Translations under genes and position numbers: made by a program
NCBI GenBank assembly: GCA_029202485.1
Contig: CP119313.1
Span: forward strand, 2,170,001 to 2,234,000
Length of the DNA stretch: 64,000 bases
Source: Candidatus Pedobacter colombiensis
GTDB lineage: Bacteria > Bacteroidota > Bacteroidia > Sphingobacteriales > Sphingobacteriaceae
Direction: 5' to 3'
The notes under the pieces: generated by a model
The model's database searches: none
What the model was told of the DNA's origin: nothing
The model's input: only the letters and a program-made list of their open reading frames with translations
Shown here: positions 8,423 to 16,506 of the stretch, piece by piece
Numbering within the stretch: the first letter of the stretch is position 1
Layout: each line of letters starts with the position of its first letter

Positions 8423-9283
8423 TTAAGGCTTTAGGTTTAAGAAATCATTGAGATCTTCACAGTTTGGATAAAGTTGACTTTCATCGATATATCTACGGCT
8501 TATTGATTTTGCGTACCGTAAGCATTTTTTTCCCGCTTTATTATTATCCAGGAACAGGTGAATAACTTCATATTGCTCCATCGCTGAACGGGCTTTTTCA
8601 AACATGGCTAGGCTATTCAGGATCACGAAATCCATATCCTGATTTAAGGGCTTCAGCACCAGATATGAAAGAAAATCAAAAAAGCCCTCTAGTACGGATA
8701 CTTCTTTTGCTCCGCTGAGTATTGTGGTAAAGTCTTTTGGTGAACTGCTGCCCTTGAAATATTTGTTGCGCAACTCATAGCCTCCGGAATCGTTTTTAAA
8801 GCCGATGGCATAATAAATTTTAACGCCCACCTGATAACGTACTTCAGAGCAGTATTTCTCGGCTATATCGTAAGGTATTCCCCGTTCGGTCAAATAGTTT
8901 AACAGCGCATGGGAAGTTAGGACATGATCGCTTAGGATGGTAATAGGAAGATCATCCGGTTTCGGCTTTAAATGATCATCTTGTTTCCGAAAGGTAGCAT
9001 TTCCGGTTTGCAGCATCAATAAAAAATCTTTTACAGTACAATTGTTGTAACGGATCGCAAAATCAATCAGGTTACCGCCTATACCATCCCCAAAATCAAA
9101 CCAGCGGTTAAGCTTCCTGTTAATTTTAAATGATGGCGTTTTTTCTTCCCGCAATGGAGAATGGTACCAATAGTTGTTTCCTTTGATCCGGGCCGGTTCT
9201 ATTCCAAGGGTAGAAAGATATGCTACCATATCATAATTACGCGCATCGGCACAGGTAATCCTGCTGAAATTCTCTTCACTCAT
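8423..9283 (-). CDS. CHC2/Toprim primase-like protein
   Basis: 286 aa, about half the length of a full DnaG. Residues 15-95 follow the CHC2 zinc-finger outline (HSPLREEKTPSFKI, then WFDFGDGIGGNLIDFAIRY), but the expected zinc-binding cysteines are replaced. The second half is a Toprim fold (VSVLEGFFDFLSYL, VILNS, HLFLDNNKAGKKC). Such proteins are standard in Bacteroidetes ICEs and probably aid single-strand copying after transfer. It lies upstream of oriT and mobA on the same strand; ATG 9283 is the natural start. Confidence 0.85.
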   Translation of the reverse strand: MSEENFSRITCADARNYDMVAYLSTLGIEPARIKGNNYWYHSPLREEKTPSFKINRKLNRWFDFGDGIGGNLIDFAIRYNNCTVKDFLLMLQTGNATFRKQDDHLKPKPDDLPITILSDHVLTSHALLNYLTERGIPYDIAEKYCSEVRYQVGVKIYYAIGFKNDSGGYELRNKYFKGSSSPKDFTTILSGAKEVSVLEGFFDFLSYLVLKPLNQDMDFVILNSLAMFEKARSAMEQYEVIHLFLDNNKAGKKCLRYAKSISRRYIDESQLYPNCEDLNDFLNLKP

Positions 9284-9423
9284 CTTTAGCCTCTCTTTCA
9301 GTTAGTGATACGAAAATAAACAGGACTGTTGAGAAGCAGGCTACCTGTTCCAAAATGAAACAGGTGAATACCCTGACAAATAGATAGTTTTGTAGGGTGA
9401 CGTTGATTAAATATATGTGAGAC

Positions 9424-9705
9424 ATGACAAACAAAAATTTACAGCTCGTTTTCGATACACTGTTGTGTATGCCGGGCATGAATGAAAAAGTAAAAATTGA
9501 TTTGCGGCCTAGCCGCAAGCTGGTGCTGCTGTTATCGCAGGTGGTAGAGCGTGGCCTGACGGTAAAAGATGGGGATGGTATTGTAGAAGCGGTACCGGAA
9601 GCAGCAATTAATGAGCTGAAGGAACTTGTTGAAGGGTGTATGGAAAAATCCGGACTAACAGAATTCGGTCAAAAACTCAAAAACATTCAGCAATTTAAAG
9701 GGTAA
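9424..9705 (+). CDS. Small conserved ICE protein, unknown function
   Basis: 93 aa, soluble, mostly helical (MNEKVKIDLRPSRKLVLLLS; then an acidic helix AAINELKELVEGCMEK). It is the only rightward gene within the leftward mob/par arm, divergent from the primase gene with a 140-bp gap. It is followed directly by a strong terminator. From memory, proteins of this type are common in Bacteroidetes conjugative elements, but no function is known. Confidence 0.75.
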   Translation: MTNKNLQLVFDTLLCMPGMNEKVKIDLRPSRKLVLLLSQVVERGLTVKDGDGIVEAVPEAAINELKELVEGCMEKSGLTEFGQKLKNIQQFKG

Positions 9706-9706
9706 A

Positions 9707-9734
9707 AGAAAAGGGATCATCAGATCCCTTTTCT
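9707..9734 (+). terminator. Rho-independent terminator
   Basis: A perfect 12-bp stem, AGAAAAGGGATC (9707-9718) and GATCCCTTTTCT (9723-9734), with a 4-nt loop, is followed by TTTTTAA. It starts 2 nt after the stop of the 9424-9705 gene. The symmetric A/T flanks make it likely to work in both directions, also ending the convergent leftward transcript. Confidence 0.85.
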
Positions 9735-9799
9735 TTTTAACATACAACATACTATAGCAAAAGCTTTTTTGGGGTTATTCAAACTCCAATAAGTTCAAT

Positions 9800-10069
9800 T
9801 TAAGGCTGTTTAACCTGTTCTTGCCTGGGTTTAATATTACTATGATTGTACCATGCTACAGCCAGGAAAAACAGGCCGCCCAGGATGAGTAAAAGACCGA
9901 TAAGATTAAAGACCTTTTCAATAAAAGTGATGCCTACCGCTCGTTCATAAGAACTAAACCCTTGTAAGCCGGTAATTGTCCTGCGGTTAAATTTTCTGCG
10001 ACCAATGAAGTACCGGATGGTTATACCCAACAGTACAGCTATGATTCCGATAACTATTGTTGCTCCCAT
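9800..10069 (-). CDS. Two-helix membrane protein of ICE
   Basis: 89 aa from ATG 10069 (MGATIVIGIIAVLLGITIRY). An upstream in-frame ATG at 10120 would add an unlikely 17 residues. Membrane helices lie at about residues 3-20 and 55-78, with an Arg-rich cytoplasmic loop between (RRKFNRRTI). Similar short proteins in databases are often labelled molybdenum ABC transporter permease. Nothing here supports that name, since no permease motif is present. It lies downstream of parB by 79 nt. Confidence 0.72.
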   Translation of the reverse strand: MGATIVIGIIAVLLGITIRYFIGRRKFNRRTITGLQGFSSYERAVGITFIEKVFNLIGLLLILGGLFFLAVAWYNHSNIKPRQEQVKQP

Positions 10070-10148
10070 AACATTGTAATTTAAAATGAATGATCTGTTA
10101 AATTGCGAAAAAAGGCGCAATTAAAAAACTGCGCCCTTAATTAAATGC

Positions 10149-11975
10149 TTACACTACGGAATTTATTCTTTCCAATCGTTTTTGCATTTCAGTTACCCTT
10201 TGGTTTAATCTCAACTCCCGGGTTTCCAATATTGCCTGTTGTTCCTGTTCAATGAGCTGAACGTTCGTGCCTGAACTTTCTGCCACCTGGTACAGCGTAT
10301 AAGCAGATACACTGTTAGGCGTTTTGCTCTCTGATTTACAGGCAAGAGCCATCCGGATCAGGTAGGCAAACTGCTGCTCGGTAAGGGTCGAAAGAACAGT
10401 GTAAATTTCTTCCTGCTCAGTCATATTGGGAATACTCTCAGCAGGGAACAACGTTTCTTTTACTTTCCTTTGCGTAGAGTAGTCAAGACTGTTAAAGATG
10501 ATCAGTCTTGCAGCGCAATTGTCCGCAGCCGTCAGGCTTTCATTACTTTCCAGTACGCTGAACTGTTCTGTAAACTGTTGGTGCAATTTCAACTGCACCT
10601 TTTCACGGTCGAGTTGTTTAGACCTTACTTCTTTAGCTTGTAAACGTATCATTTCTCCCTGAAGCAATTCGGCTGTTACGGTTCCGTTTTTGATCGCCTC
10701 CTGTACCTGCTTTGATGTGACTGTTGTGCTGCCTGATCTTTGCTGCCGTTTTTCGGTATTAAAAAGTATACAGCTCACTTCATTCTCAGAAATGAATATC
10801 GCAACGCTTGCCTTACCCGTTTCTTTTAAGTGATTGTATTCCTCTAAATCAGCTTTATATTCATTAACCGCATGTTCATATTCTTCCTGCTCAAATTTAT
10901 CGGGATCATCATCTTCAGCCCAGTTATCGGTATAATCTTCCTGGTCAGGTACCGAAGGTGGATTAAAAGTGGTAACATCTGCTGTATCAAAAACAGGCAG
11001 ATCCTTGGCTACCGGATGAGCCGTTATAATACTACATACAGACTCTGAAAAGTTCCGGCCTATTATCGCAACGGGGTTATATTGCTCTATGGCATCATAT
11101 ACCAATCTTTGCAAGTGGGCATTACATTTATTTTGGTAGCAGCTTTTATTGGTGCATACCGCTTCTTTAGCCATTTCAGGAAACAATGTTTTCAGTACCG
11201 CAGAGTTATACGGGCATTTGGTGCATGCACCGATTTCAGGCAGCAGGTTTTTATCCTTTGTCTCAAATGGTGCCCGTTTAAGATTGTAGCGGAACTTATT
11301 GAGGATACCGGATAGGTTATACAGTTGAAAGTCCTTTTTCTGCCAATCTTTACAATGGCTATCAAAAAACTCCTGTTGGGATTCGGGATCAATGGCGGCA
11401 ATGGTGAAAGCCTCCTGAATGGTAAATTTGTTTGCAAGAAAGATCAGCTGTATCGGCTCGATCAATGCTGCCAGTTTGATCCGGCTGTATACAAACGTTT
11501 TGGACTTGCCCAAGCGGGTTGCAATTTCATCATTATTAAGTCCATCCTGCTGCATCTGAGCGATAGCAAGGGATTCATGTAAAGGATGCGGGTTTTCCCT
11601 TTGCAGGTTTTCGGCAAGTTGTATTTCTCTGACCTGCTGATCTGTCAGGGTTCGGATCACAGCAGGCAAGTGTTTTAACTTGGCAATCTGTGCGCCCCTG
11701 AAGCGCCTTTCTCCCGCGACCAGCTCATACCTTCCTTTTTTTACTACCCGAACGGTAAGGGATGAAATAATACCATGAATTGCCAACTCTTCTGCAAATT
11801 TATCAAGCGCATCAGGATCGTAATACTTCCGGTAATTTAAAGGGCTGATGTCGATCAGCTCAATCGGAATGTTTTCTAACTTGTCTTTGTCACCAGACTG
11901 AACGTCATTTTTGGCGGCTGCAATTTTTGTCCTGGACAATGTTGCGCCTTTGCTTTTTTTAGCTGTGGTTATCAT
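10149..11975 (-). CDS. parB: ParB/RepB-family partition protein
   Basis: 608 aa, long for ParB. The N-terminal ParB nuclease-like domain (about residues 35-125) carries the signature LVAGERRFRGAQIAKL and the ENLQREN box. A helix-turn-helix domain follows (NNDEIATRLGKSKTFVYSRI, about 150-175). A central Cys cluster, C-x2-C then CTNKSCYQNKC (about 253-287), looks like a metal site. The C-terminal part is acidic, then helical. It probably binds element DNA for maintenance. No parA is present in the window. It is in a leftward series with 12014-14774. Confidence 0.9.
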   Translation of the reverse strand: MITTAKKSKGATLSRTKIAAAKNDVQSGDKDKLENIPIELIDISPLNYRKYYDPDALDKFAEELAIHGIISSLTVRVVKKGRYELVAGERRFRGAQIAKLKHLPAVIRTLTDQQVREIQLAENLQRENPHPLHESLAIAQMQQDGLNNDEIATRLGKSKTFVYSRIKLAALIEPIQLIFLANKFTIQEAFTIAAIDPESQQEFFDSHCKDWQKKDFQLYNLSGILNKFRYNLKRAPFETKDKNLLPEIGACTKCPYNSAVLKTLFPEMAKEAVCTNKSCYQNKCNAHLQRLVYDAIEQYNPVAIIGRNFSESVCSIITAHPVAKDLPVFDTADVTTFNPPSVPDQEDYTDNWAEDDDPDKFEQEEYEHAVNEYKADLEEYNHLKETGKASVAIFISENEVSCILFNTEKRQQRSGSTTVTSKQVQEAIKNGTVTAELLQGEMIRLQAKEVRSKQLDREKVQLKLHQQFTEQFSVLESNESLTAADNCAARLIIFNSLDYSTQRKVKETLFPAESIPNMTEQEEIYTVLSTLTEQQFAYLIRMALACKSESKTPNSVSAYTLYQVAESSGTNVQLIEQEQQAILETRELRLNQRVTEMQKRLERINSVV

Positions 11976-12013
11976 ACTTGTTATTTTTGATGGTTGAATG
12001 ATTGATGATTTCG

Positions 12014-12958
12014 TTAAAAACTCGATTGCACACAGTGCCCGTGGCTCATCTTGTATTGGTCAAGTTCCTGATCACTCATGTGTCCGAACTCGGCTATGGC
12101 TTCCTGCAATATTTCAGAGAGTGTCTTTCCACCCTTTACACCATAATTGACAGTCCTGTTATTAAATCTTTTCTTCTTATTTTGTTCATAGACCACCCAC
12201 TTGTAAAATTCAGCAGGCAGATTTCTGAAAAGCCAAAGCAATTCAGGTTTGCTGATAAAGGGGCACATCATACAATTGGAAGGATATGGAAGCGGCCATC
12301 CTGTTTGCAGGATATATTGCTGGCATGCCTGTCTGTCCATGGATTGTTCGATAAGCGGATAAACTTTTTGGATCGAAGCTTCCATCCAAACTGGCTGCGT
12401 TCTTTTTTGCTTTTGGAACAGGTTAAGCTGTCGGGCAAGCAGCGTTTTTCTGTTTGTTTTTTTGATCCGCTTCTCCTCTCCGGCAGCAATACCTAAAATG
12501 ATCCTGATCTTGCCATATTCACTACTGAATCGCTTGATGTACTTTTTCCCTTTGGGGATGGCAGTACCCTGGTATCCGTAATAGGTTTGGGCGATGTAAT
12601 GGTCTAAGAAATTATAGATGGGTTTAATCTTCAGGTTATCCGTACACGTCCGGGGAAACATCAATGACATGATGTTGTTGTTCCTGCGGTACTGGTAGAT
12701 AAGGGATAGCCATGTTCTGGGGTGGTATCCCATGCTGCTGTTCAAAAAAAAGAACGGGATATGATGGTCGCTGCAAAGTGTTTTTATAAAGCGGATGTGC
12801 CTATAGGTATGCGGATGTTCGTTACCCGTATTAGACATGACTACAATAAAATCACCCTGTACATAACGCTGCCTAAAATCGGGATCACGAATGATACGGT
12901 ACAAAATGCAGGTGCTATCCTGACCGGCACCGAACGAGAGTATGGTTAGTCTTTTCAT
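12014..12958 (-). CDS. PAPS-reductase/PP-loop family protein
   Basis: 314 aa. The PP-loop nucleotide-binding motif SFGAGQDST is at residues 8-16. Later come FPRTCTDNLKIKPIY and a Cys pair (SNCMMCPF, near 232), as in phosphoadenosine phosphosulfate reductase-like enzymes of the ATP pyrophosphatase superfamily. Such proteins are frequent passengers in Bacteroidetes ICEs, often next to ParB, and their substrate is unknown. A role in DNA or tRNA thio-modification is possible, but the sequence does not show it. Last Cys-containing residues (HGHCVQSSF) close the protein. Confidence 0.8.
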   Translation of the reverse strand: MKRLTILSFGAGQDSTCILYRIIRDPDFRQRYVQGDFIVVMSNTGNEHPHTYRHIRFIKTLCSDHHIPFFFLNSSMGYHPRTWLSLIYQYRRNNNIMSLMFPRTCTDNLKIKPIYNFLDHYIAQTYYGYQGTAIPKGKKYIKRFSSEYGKIRIILGIAAGEEKRIKKTNRKTLLARQLNLFQKQKRTQPVWMEASIQKVYPLIEQSMDRQACQQYILQTGWPLPYPSNCMMCPFISKPELLWLFRNLPAEFYKWVVYEQNKKKRFNNRTVNYGVKGGKTLSEILQEAIAEFGHMSDQELDQYKMSHGHCVQSSF

Positions 12959-12992
12959 GGTGGTTATGATAAATGAGTATGGTGTTCATTGA

Positions 12993-13370
12993 TTAAAAGC
13001 TATACAGCATATGTGCTGCGTGAATGAACCGTTGGTTGCTGTGCTGCTTTGTGGTAATGAGTACAGCTATGCAGTGATTGGTAAAGACAGCGATAGAGCC
13101 GTCAAACAGTTGCCCGGAAAACAACCTTGTGCTTTTGCACATTCTTGTGCCGTTCTCCTTTATTTTGGTATTGGTTTCCTTAGCCAAATGCAGCCACTGA
13201 TTAAAGGACAAGAACCCGTTATCCCATTTATCTCTATTGAGTTCTTCGTTCTCGATAATAGACTCACTCATGCCTTGCATGAACTCTATTAATGAGGGTA
13301 TTTCTTCGGGAAAAAGCTGGTGCAGTAACGCAGCTTTGTCCACGTTTGTGAATTGATTGAGTGTTTTCAT
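12993..13370 (-). CDS. Conserved ICE protein, unknown function
   Basis: 125 aa, soluble. It begins MKTLNQFTNVDKAALLHQLF, with a helical first half containing WDNGFLSFNQWLHLA and a beta-rich second half (GQLFDGSIAVFTNHCIAVLI). No known domain is recognised. It lies 34 nt upstream of the PAPS-reductase-like gene in the same leftward operon, with ardA and other small element genes, so a role in element biology is likely. Confidence 0.75.
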   Translation of the reverse strand: MKTLNQFTNVDKAALLHQLFPEEIPSLIEFMQGMSESIIENEELNRDKWDNGFLSFNQWLHLAKETNTKIKENGTRMCKSTRLFSGQLFDGSIAVFTNHCIAVLITTKQHSNQRFIHAAHMLYSF

Positions 13371-13394
13371 GATTTTTTGAATAAATGTTAGTGC

Positions 13395-13874
13395 TTAGTA
13401 AATGGGTATAGAGGCTATAAACTGCTTGTTAACTGTATCGATTTCTTCAACCGTTTTACAAGCCCTGAACTGCTTTGTTAGCATTTCGATCTTTTCTAAA
13501 GGGATATAACAGGAAAAAGAAAATTCATAACATTCACGGCCAAGCTTTACAAATACCTGATAGGGCTTTGCAATTCGTTCCTGTAGTTTTTTGGCTTGTA
13601 CCATCAGGTTGATGTCACCTGTATCCCCGTAAGCCTTTAAAAGCTTTTGAATCCGCCAGTATCTACCATATTTTATTGCATTGCTTTTTTTGCTTTTGGG
13701 TTTGGGCTTTCGCCTGATACGCAGGTCTTCCCAAAATTCAGAAAGCGCATAACCGGGATATTCCTGAAGCATTTGGTAGTAAGCAAAAAGAGGTATCTTC
13801 TTATACAATCTTCTGGCTTTACGCAATCTTCTGATATGCATAAGCCTTTCGGGCGAGAATGTTTTACGTTCCAT
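13395..13874 (-). CDS. Conserved basic ICE protein, unknown function
   Basis: 159 aa from ATG 13874 (MERKTFSPERLMHIRRLRKA). The longer frame start at 13922 adds an unlikely 16-residue leader. It is very basic in the first 75 residues (RRLYKK, RIRRKPKPKSKKS), suggesting nucleic-acid binding. The second half has a hydrophobic beta segment (YEFSFSCYIPLEKIEML). It belongs to the same leftward small-gene operon, 24 nt before the next gene. No family can be named. Confidence 0.72.
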   Translation of the reverse strand: MERKTFSPERLMHIRRLRKARRLYKKIPLFAYYQMLQEYPGYALSEFWEDLRIRRKPKPKSKKSNAIKYGRYWRIQKLLKAYGDTGDINLMVQAKKLQERIAKPYQVFVKLGRECYEFSFSCYIPLEKIEMLTKQFRACKTVEEIDTVNKQFIASIPIY

Positions 13875-13956
13875 ACCGTTGATTTTATTGTTGAAAATGA
13901 TGGTTAAGGTTAAGGCAGCCACCCGGTAGATGGCCGCCTAAGAGATTTTTTTACAA

Positions 13957-14493
13957 TCAGTTGCTTGAAAATACATACCCATTGTCACTCCAGTAATCCC
14001 CACAGAAAAGGTCGCGGGCGTATGCCTCATAGTCGAAATATGTTCTTGCAAAATCTGACAGATCATCACGCAGGTCAACAAATTCCCTTGCAAAATCTTC
14101 ATCACTATCATACTGCCCCTGGTACTCGTCCTTAAATGATGAGATCAGATCGTCTATGTCATCGGAGTCAAGGTTGTAATGTCCATTATTAAACCAAATG
14201 AAAAACGGCTCGAGTTCTTTTTCCTCCAGCTGATCAAGACCGTCCCGAACCTCAAAAAAATTAGACGAAAACCAACTTTCATTGATGAGGCCTTCAGGGA
14301 TATTTTCGTAATCCTGGAACATATATTCAGGGTCTTCTTCATCTGCGTGTAACTCCTCACAGGCCTCGTAAAACTCCTCTATATTTGAGAACCGGTCCAG
14401 ATCCAACCAATCTCCTTCAATTGAACCATCATTGTATTTAGCATATGTTCCTACGTAAATACGTGCTTCTGATAAAATGATCATATGTACCAT
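13957..14493 (-). CDS. ardA: Antirestriction protein ArdA
   Basis: 178 aa, highly acidic. ArdA proteins mimic bent B-form DNA and block type I restriction enzymes as the element enters a new host. The start ARIYVGTYAKYNDGSIEGDW is the family signature, followed by a Glu/Asp-rich body (EEFYEACEELHADEEDPEYM) and DDLSDFARTYFDYEAYARDL near the end. Length agrees with the family. It is in the early-entry arm of the ICE next to oriT and mob genes, the usual place for such functions. Confidence 0.93.
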   Translation of the reverse strand: MVHMIILSEARIYVGTYAKYNDGSIEGDWLDLDRFSNIEEFYEACEELHADEEDPEYMFQDYENIPEGLINESWFSSNFFEVRDGLDQLEEKELEPFFIWFNNGHYNLDSDDIDDLISSFKDEYQGQYDSDEDFAREFVDLRDDLSDFARTYFDYEAYARDLFCGDYWSDNGYVFSSN

Positions 14494-14534
14494 AACTTTA
14501 AAAATTTAATGTAAGTGATTAATTATACCGGGAA

Positions 14535-14774
14535 TCATTCCCCGAGCAGTTCCTTTAGTCTCGCTTTTACAGCCTTGGCGATTTCTCCCCGCCAGCTACT
14601 GGCATTCGTTAGAAAATACCTTACGATTTGCTCAGCGGTATCCTCGTAATACATTTGGTCGATACAGTCAATTTGCTCCATTGCCTGGAGGTAGGGTTCA
14701 GCTCCGAAGTAGATTTTTTTCCAGTCATCACGCACGATTTTTGCGATTGCTGAAATGTGATTTGGGATCTCCAT
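14535..14774 (-). CDS. Small ICE protein, unknown function
   Basis: 79 aa, soluble, helical (MEIPNHISAIAKIVRDDWKK; then RGEIAKAVKARLKELLGE). It is the most upstream gene of the leftward arm, 41 nt before ardA. The promoter of the whole ardA group should lie just right of it, in the large non-coding block. The sequence resembles small proteins commonly paired with ArdA in Bacteroidetes elements (from memory). No domain is recognised. Confidence 0.72.
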   Translation of the reverse strand: MEIPNHISAIAKIVRDDWKKIYFGAEPYLQAMEQIDCIDQMYYEDTAEQIVRYFLTNASSWRGEIAKAVKARLKELLGE

Positions 14775-15074
14775 AACTTGTTCTTTAAATTATTAGTGAA
14801 TACGTTTCGACCTGCCTGGTCTCATCGGTACCGGAAGCATACCGGCAGACGTTATTTTTACTCAGGTAGCGAACGATTGGGACAAGTCTACCAACCCGCT
14901 TTCTCCGATGCCAGGCGCTTACTGAGCTATTTGCTGTTCAGGTAGTCAATTTACCCGGTTGTTGCCACTGCGGGAACTCGACTACTAGGCCCCCGGTCAT
15001 TGTGGGGCTTGAAAGCGGCATGGCCTATTCTTTCAAACCACTGCCTCTTCACGAGCTGGCGGAGACCGGAGAAA

Positions 15075-15154
15075 GTTTTTTAAAAAAAAATACGACCACC
15101 CAACAACTGCCGCCTTTGGCGGCTCCCATGTGGTGGAGATTTTTTTTTAAAAAC
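15075..15154. repeat. Large nested palindrome
   Basis: The outer arms are a poly-A/T pair: GTTTTTTAAAAAAAAAT (15075-15091) against ATTTTTTTTTAAAAAC (15139-15154). Middle arms are CCACC (15096-15100) and GGTGG (15132-15136). The core is a perfect GCCGCC-ttt-GGCGGC hairpin (15109-15123). Altogether an 80-bp stem-loop interrupted only by small internal loops. It could be a bidirectional terminator, a mobile palindrome or an initiation structure. Confidence 0.75.
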
Positions 15155-15163
15155 AGCAGGCAA

Positions 15164-15183
15164 GGCGCCCCCTAAGGGGTGCC
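15164..15183. repeat. GC-rich hairpin
   Basis: GGCGCCCC against GGGGTGCC forms an 8-bp stem with one G-T pair and a 4-nt loop, 10 bp after the large palindrome. Together they make two consecutive stem-loops in a non-coding stretch. Confidence 0.6.
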
Positions 15184-15484
15184 GCAGACTTTCGGAGGTT
15201 CGGAGCCAGATCGTACTTTTGTAGTGTGTTTGAGGATGGGCCAGTGCTTCGCTTCGCCACAAGTGCCGGGGCCGGGTCGATTCTTGTAAAGGGAAACAGG
15301 GAAAATCAGAGTTGAATTGCAAAGAAGTAAGTAGTGTAAATGCAAAAAAGCAGGATTGGTTACAATCGTTGAGGCTGAGTAAATCATGTTAACAGGCATG
15401 CCGTGCGGTAATGCACTATTTTTTATTTTTCTTTCATATGCTATAAAAACTAAAGCCCTGGAATGCCTAAAGAAAATTGACAAG

Positions 15485-15565
15485 ACCCGTTAGCGATTGC
15501 AGTGGATAGCCCGCAGCGCAGCGAGGACTTGCAGCGGAAAGCGCGGCCCGAAGGGAACGGCCCAC
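15485..15565. ncRNA. Candidate structured GC-rich element
   Basis: An isolated GC-rich segment in AT-rich surroundings, with two related sub-motifs, TTGCAGTGGATAGCCCG and TTGCAGCGGAAAGCGCG, about 30 bp apart, then GGCCCGAAGGGAACGGCC, which can fold back. From memory, comparable unlabelled GC-rich intergenic elements with GCGGATAGC-like words recur in Bacteroidetes genomes. Whether it is an RNA or a DNA repeat is unknown. Confidence 0.35.
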
Positions 15566-15638
15566 CAATTATTGACATCAAGTCATACCGGTATTTCTAA
15601 GTATCCTGGAATAGGTTTAGATTTAGTATATTGAAACC

Positions 15639-16493
15639 ATGAGAACAGGAATTTTTATTGATGACACCGGCAATGCCGGCAATGAAACTGAGAGTATATA
15701 TGATGGTACCGATAGAAAAAGTTGGCTTGCATTGATTCTTACACCCGAACAAAGAATTGAAGCAGCGGATCAAATGGGGTATTTATTGAATGAGCTTAAA
15801 ACAAACCTGGGAGCGGATGAATTTCATTTTAAAGATATTTATAATGGACAAGGCCAGTTTAAAGGAGTTGATATAGAATTAAGAAAACAGATCTTCCGAT
15901 CTTTTGCCAACATCTTTTATGACATGAATTACCCGATGTTGATCCAAACGATGACAGCGGCAGATATGGCACGAAATAAGCTGATTTCCAATAATCCGAA
16001 GATTAAAGCCGATAATTTCAAATTAACAGACACAAGTGATTTCGCCCTGTTCATACTTTTTTTTCGGATCAAGCATTTTTTAACATCAAAAAATCGCATA
16101 CCCTCGCCAGTAGACATCATTATTGACGAAGGAAGACAGAAACCAAACACCACCCAGCGGGTAGAATTGCTCGGTGGGCTGTTACATAATTCTGAGGCCC
16201 ATTACAAATCTTCGCATCAGGAACCGCTCATTCAGTTGGTTGACTATGCGGCTTTCTGCCTGAACAGAGGCAGATGGATTTTAACCCATGCTGTTAAAAA
16301 GCCGTTGGATCGTGAAATGCTGGAGATTTTTTCATCGGCAAATTTCAATGTGCTTAATATGAAAAAGCAGCTGGTTAAAGTGGATGGGGACACCACTGCG
16401 ATGTACGATAAAATTTTAGCAGATACCTATGCCCAACACAGTCATTTAGGTGAGCTTGATTTAGAAGATATGATCAGGCATTTTTACAGGTAA
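15639..16493 (+). CDS. DUF3800-like protein (RNase H-fold nuclease-like)
   Basis: 284 aa. It begins GIFIDDTGNAG, the DUF3800-type first strand with an acidic pair. Later it has DEFHFKDIYNGQGQF (about 65-79), the strand VDIIIDEGRQK (about 153-163) with acidic residues, and LIQLVDYAAFCLNRGRW (about 195-211), the typical QxxD-Ax-helix. These fit an RNase H-like acidic active site. DUF3800 proteins are common in defence islands and mobile elements; their reaction is not settled. It starts a rightward cargo unit and lies 13 nt before the next gene, so the two are probably co-transcribed. Confidence 0.65.
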   Translation: MRTGIFIDDTGNAGNETESIYDGTDRKSWLALILTPEQRIEAADQMGYLLNELKTNLGADEFHFKDIYNGQGQFKGVDIELRKQIFRSFANIFYDMNYPMLIQTMTAADMARNKLISNNPKIKADNFKLTDTSDFALFILFFRIKHFLTSKNRIPSPVDIIIDEGRQKPNTTQRVELLGGLLHNSEAHYKSSHQEPLIQLVDYAAFCLNRGRWILTHAVKKPLDREMLEIFSSANFNVLNMKKQLVKVDGDTTAMYDKILADTYAQHSHLGELDLEDMIRHFYR

Positions 16494-16506
16494 ATAGAGG
16501 TTTATT

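Larger units (their letters stand above)
14775..15638. other. 864-bp non-coding block rich in hairpins
   Basis: There is no credible gene here; the short frames show no coding character. The block lies between the ardA operon and the cargo island. It contains a CGGT/ACCG hairpin near 14828-14846, TTGAAAG (15009-15015) with CTTTCAA (15030-15036), a very large palindrome at 15075-15154, a GC hairpin at 15164-15183, and a GC-rich repetitive segment at 15485-15565. GC content is clearly above that of the cargo genes to the right. Such density of structure suggests regulatory RNA, a replication origin or a structured leader. Confidence 0.6.

Noticed and set aside
9800..10069. Label as molybdenum ABC transporter permease
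   Set aside because: The protein has 89 residues, two membrane helices and no permease motif; the name would rest on propagated annotation only.
11602..11618. Copy of CAGGTTTTCGGCAAG inside parB, like part of the shared leader motif
   Set aside because: It lies in a well-conserved coding region and lacks the other two blocks of the motif.
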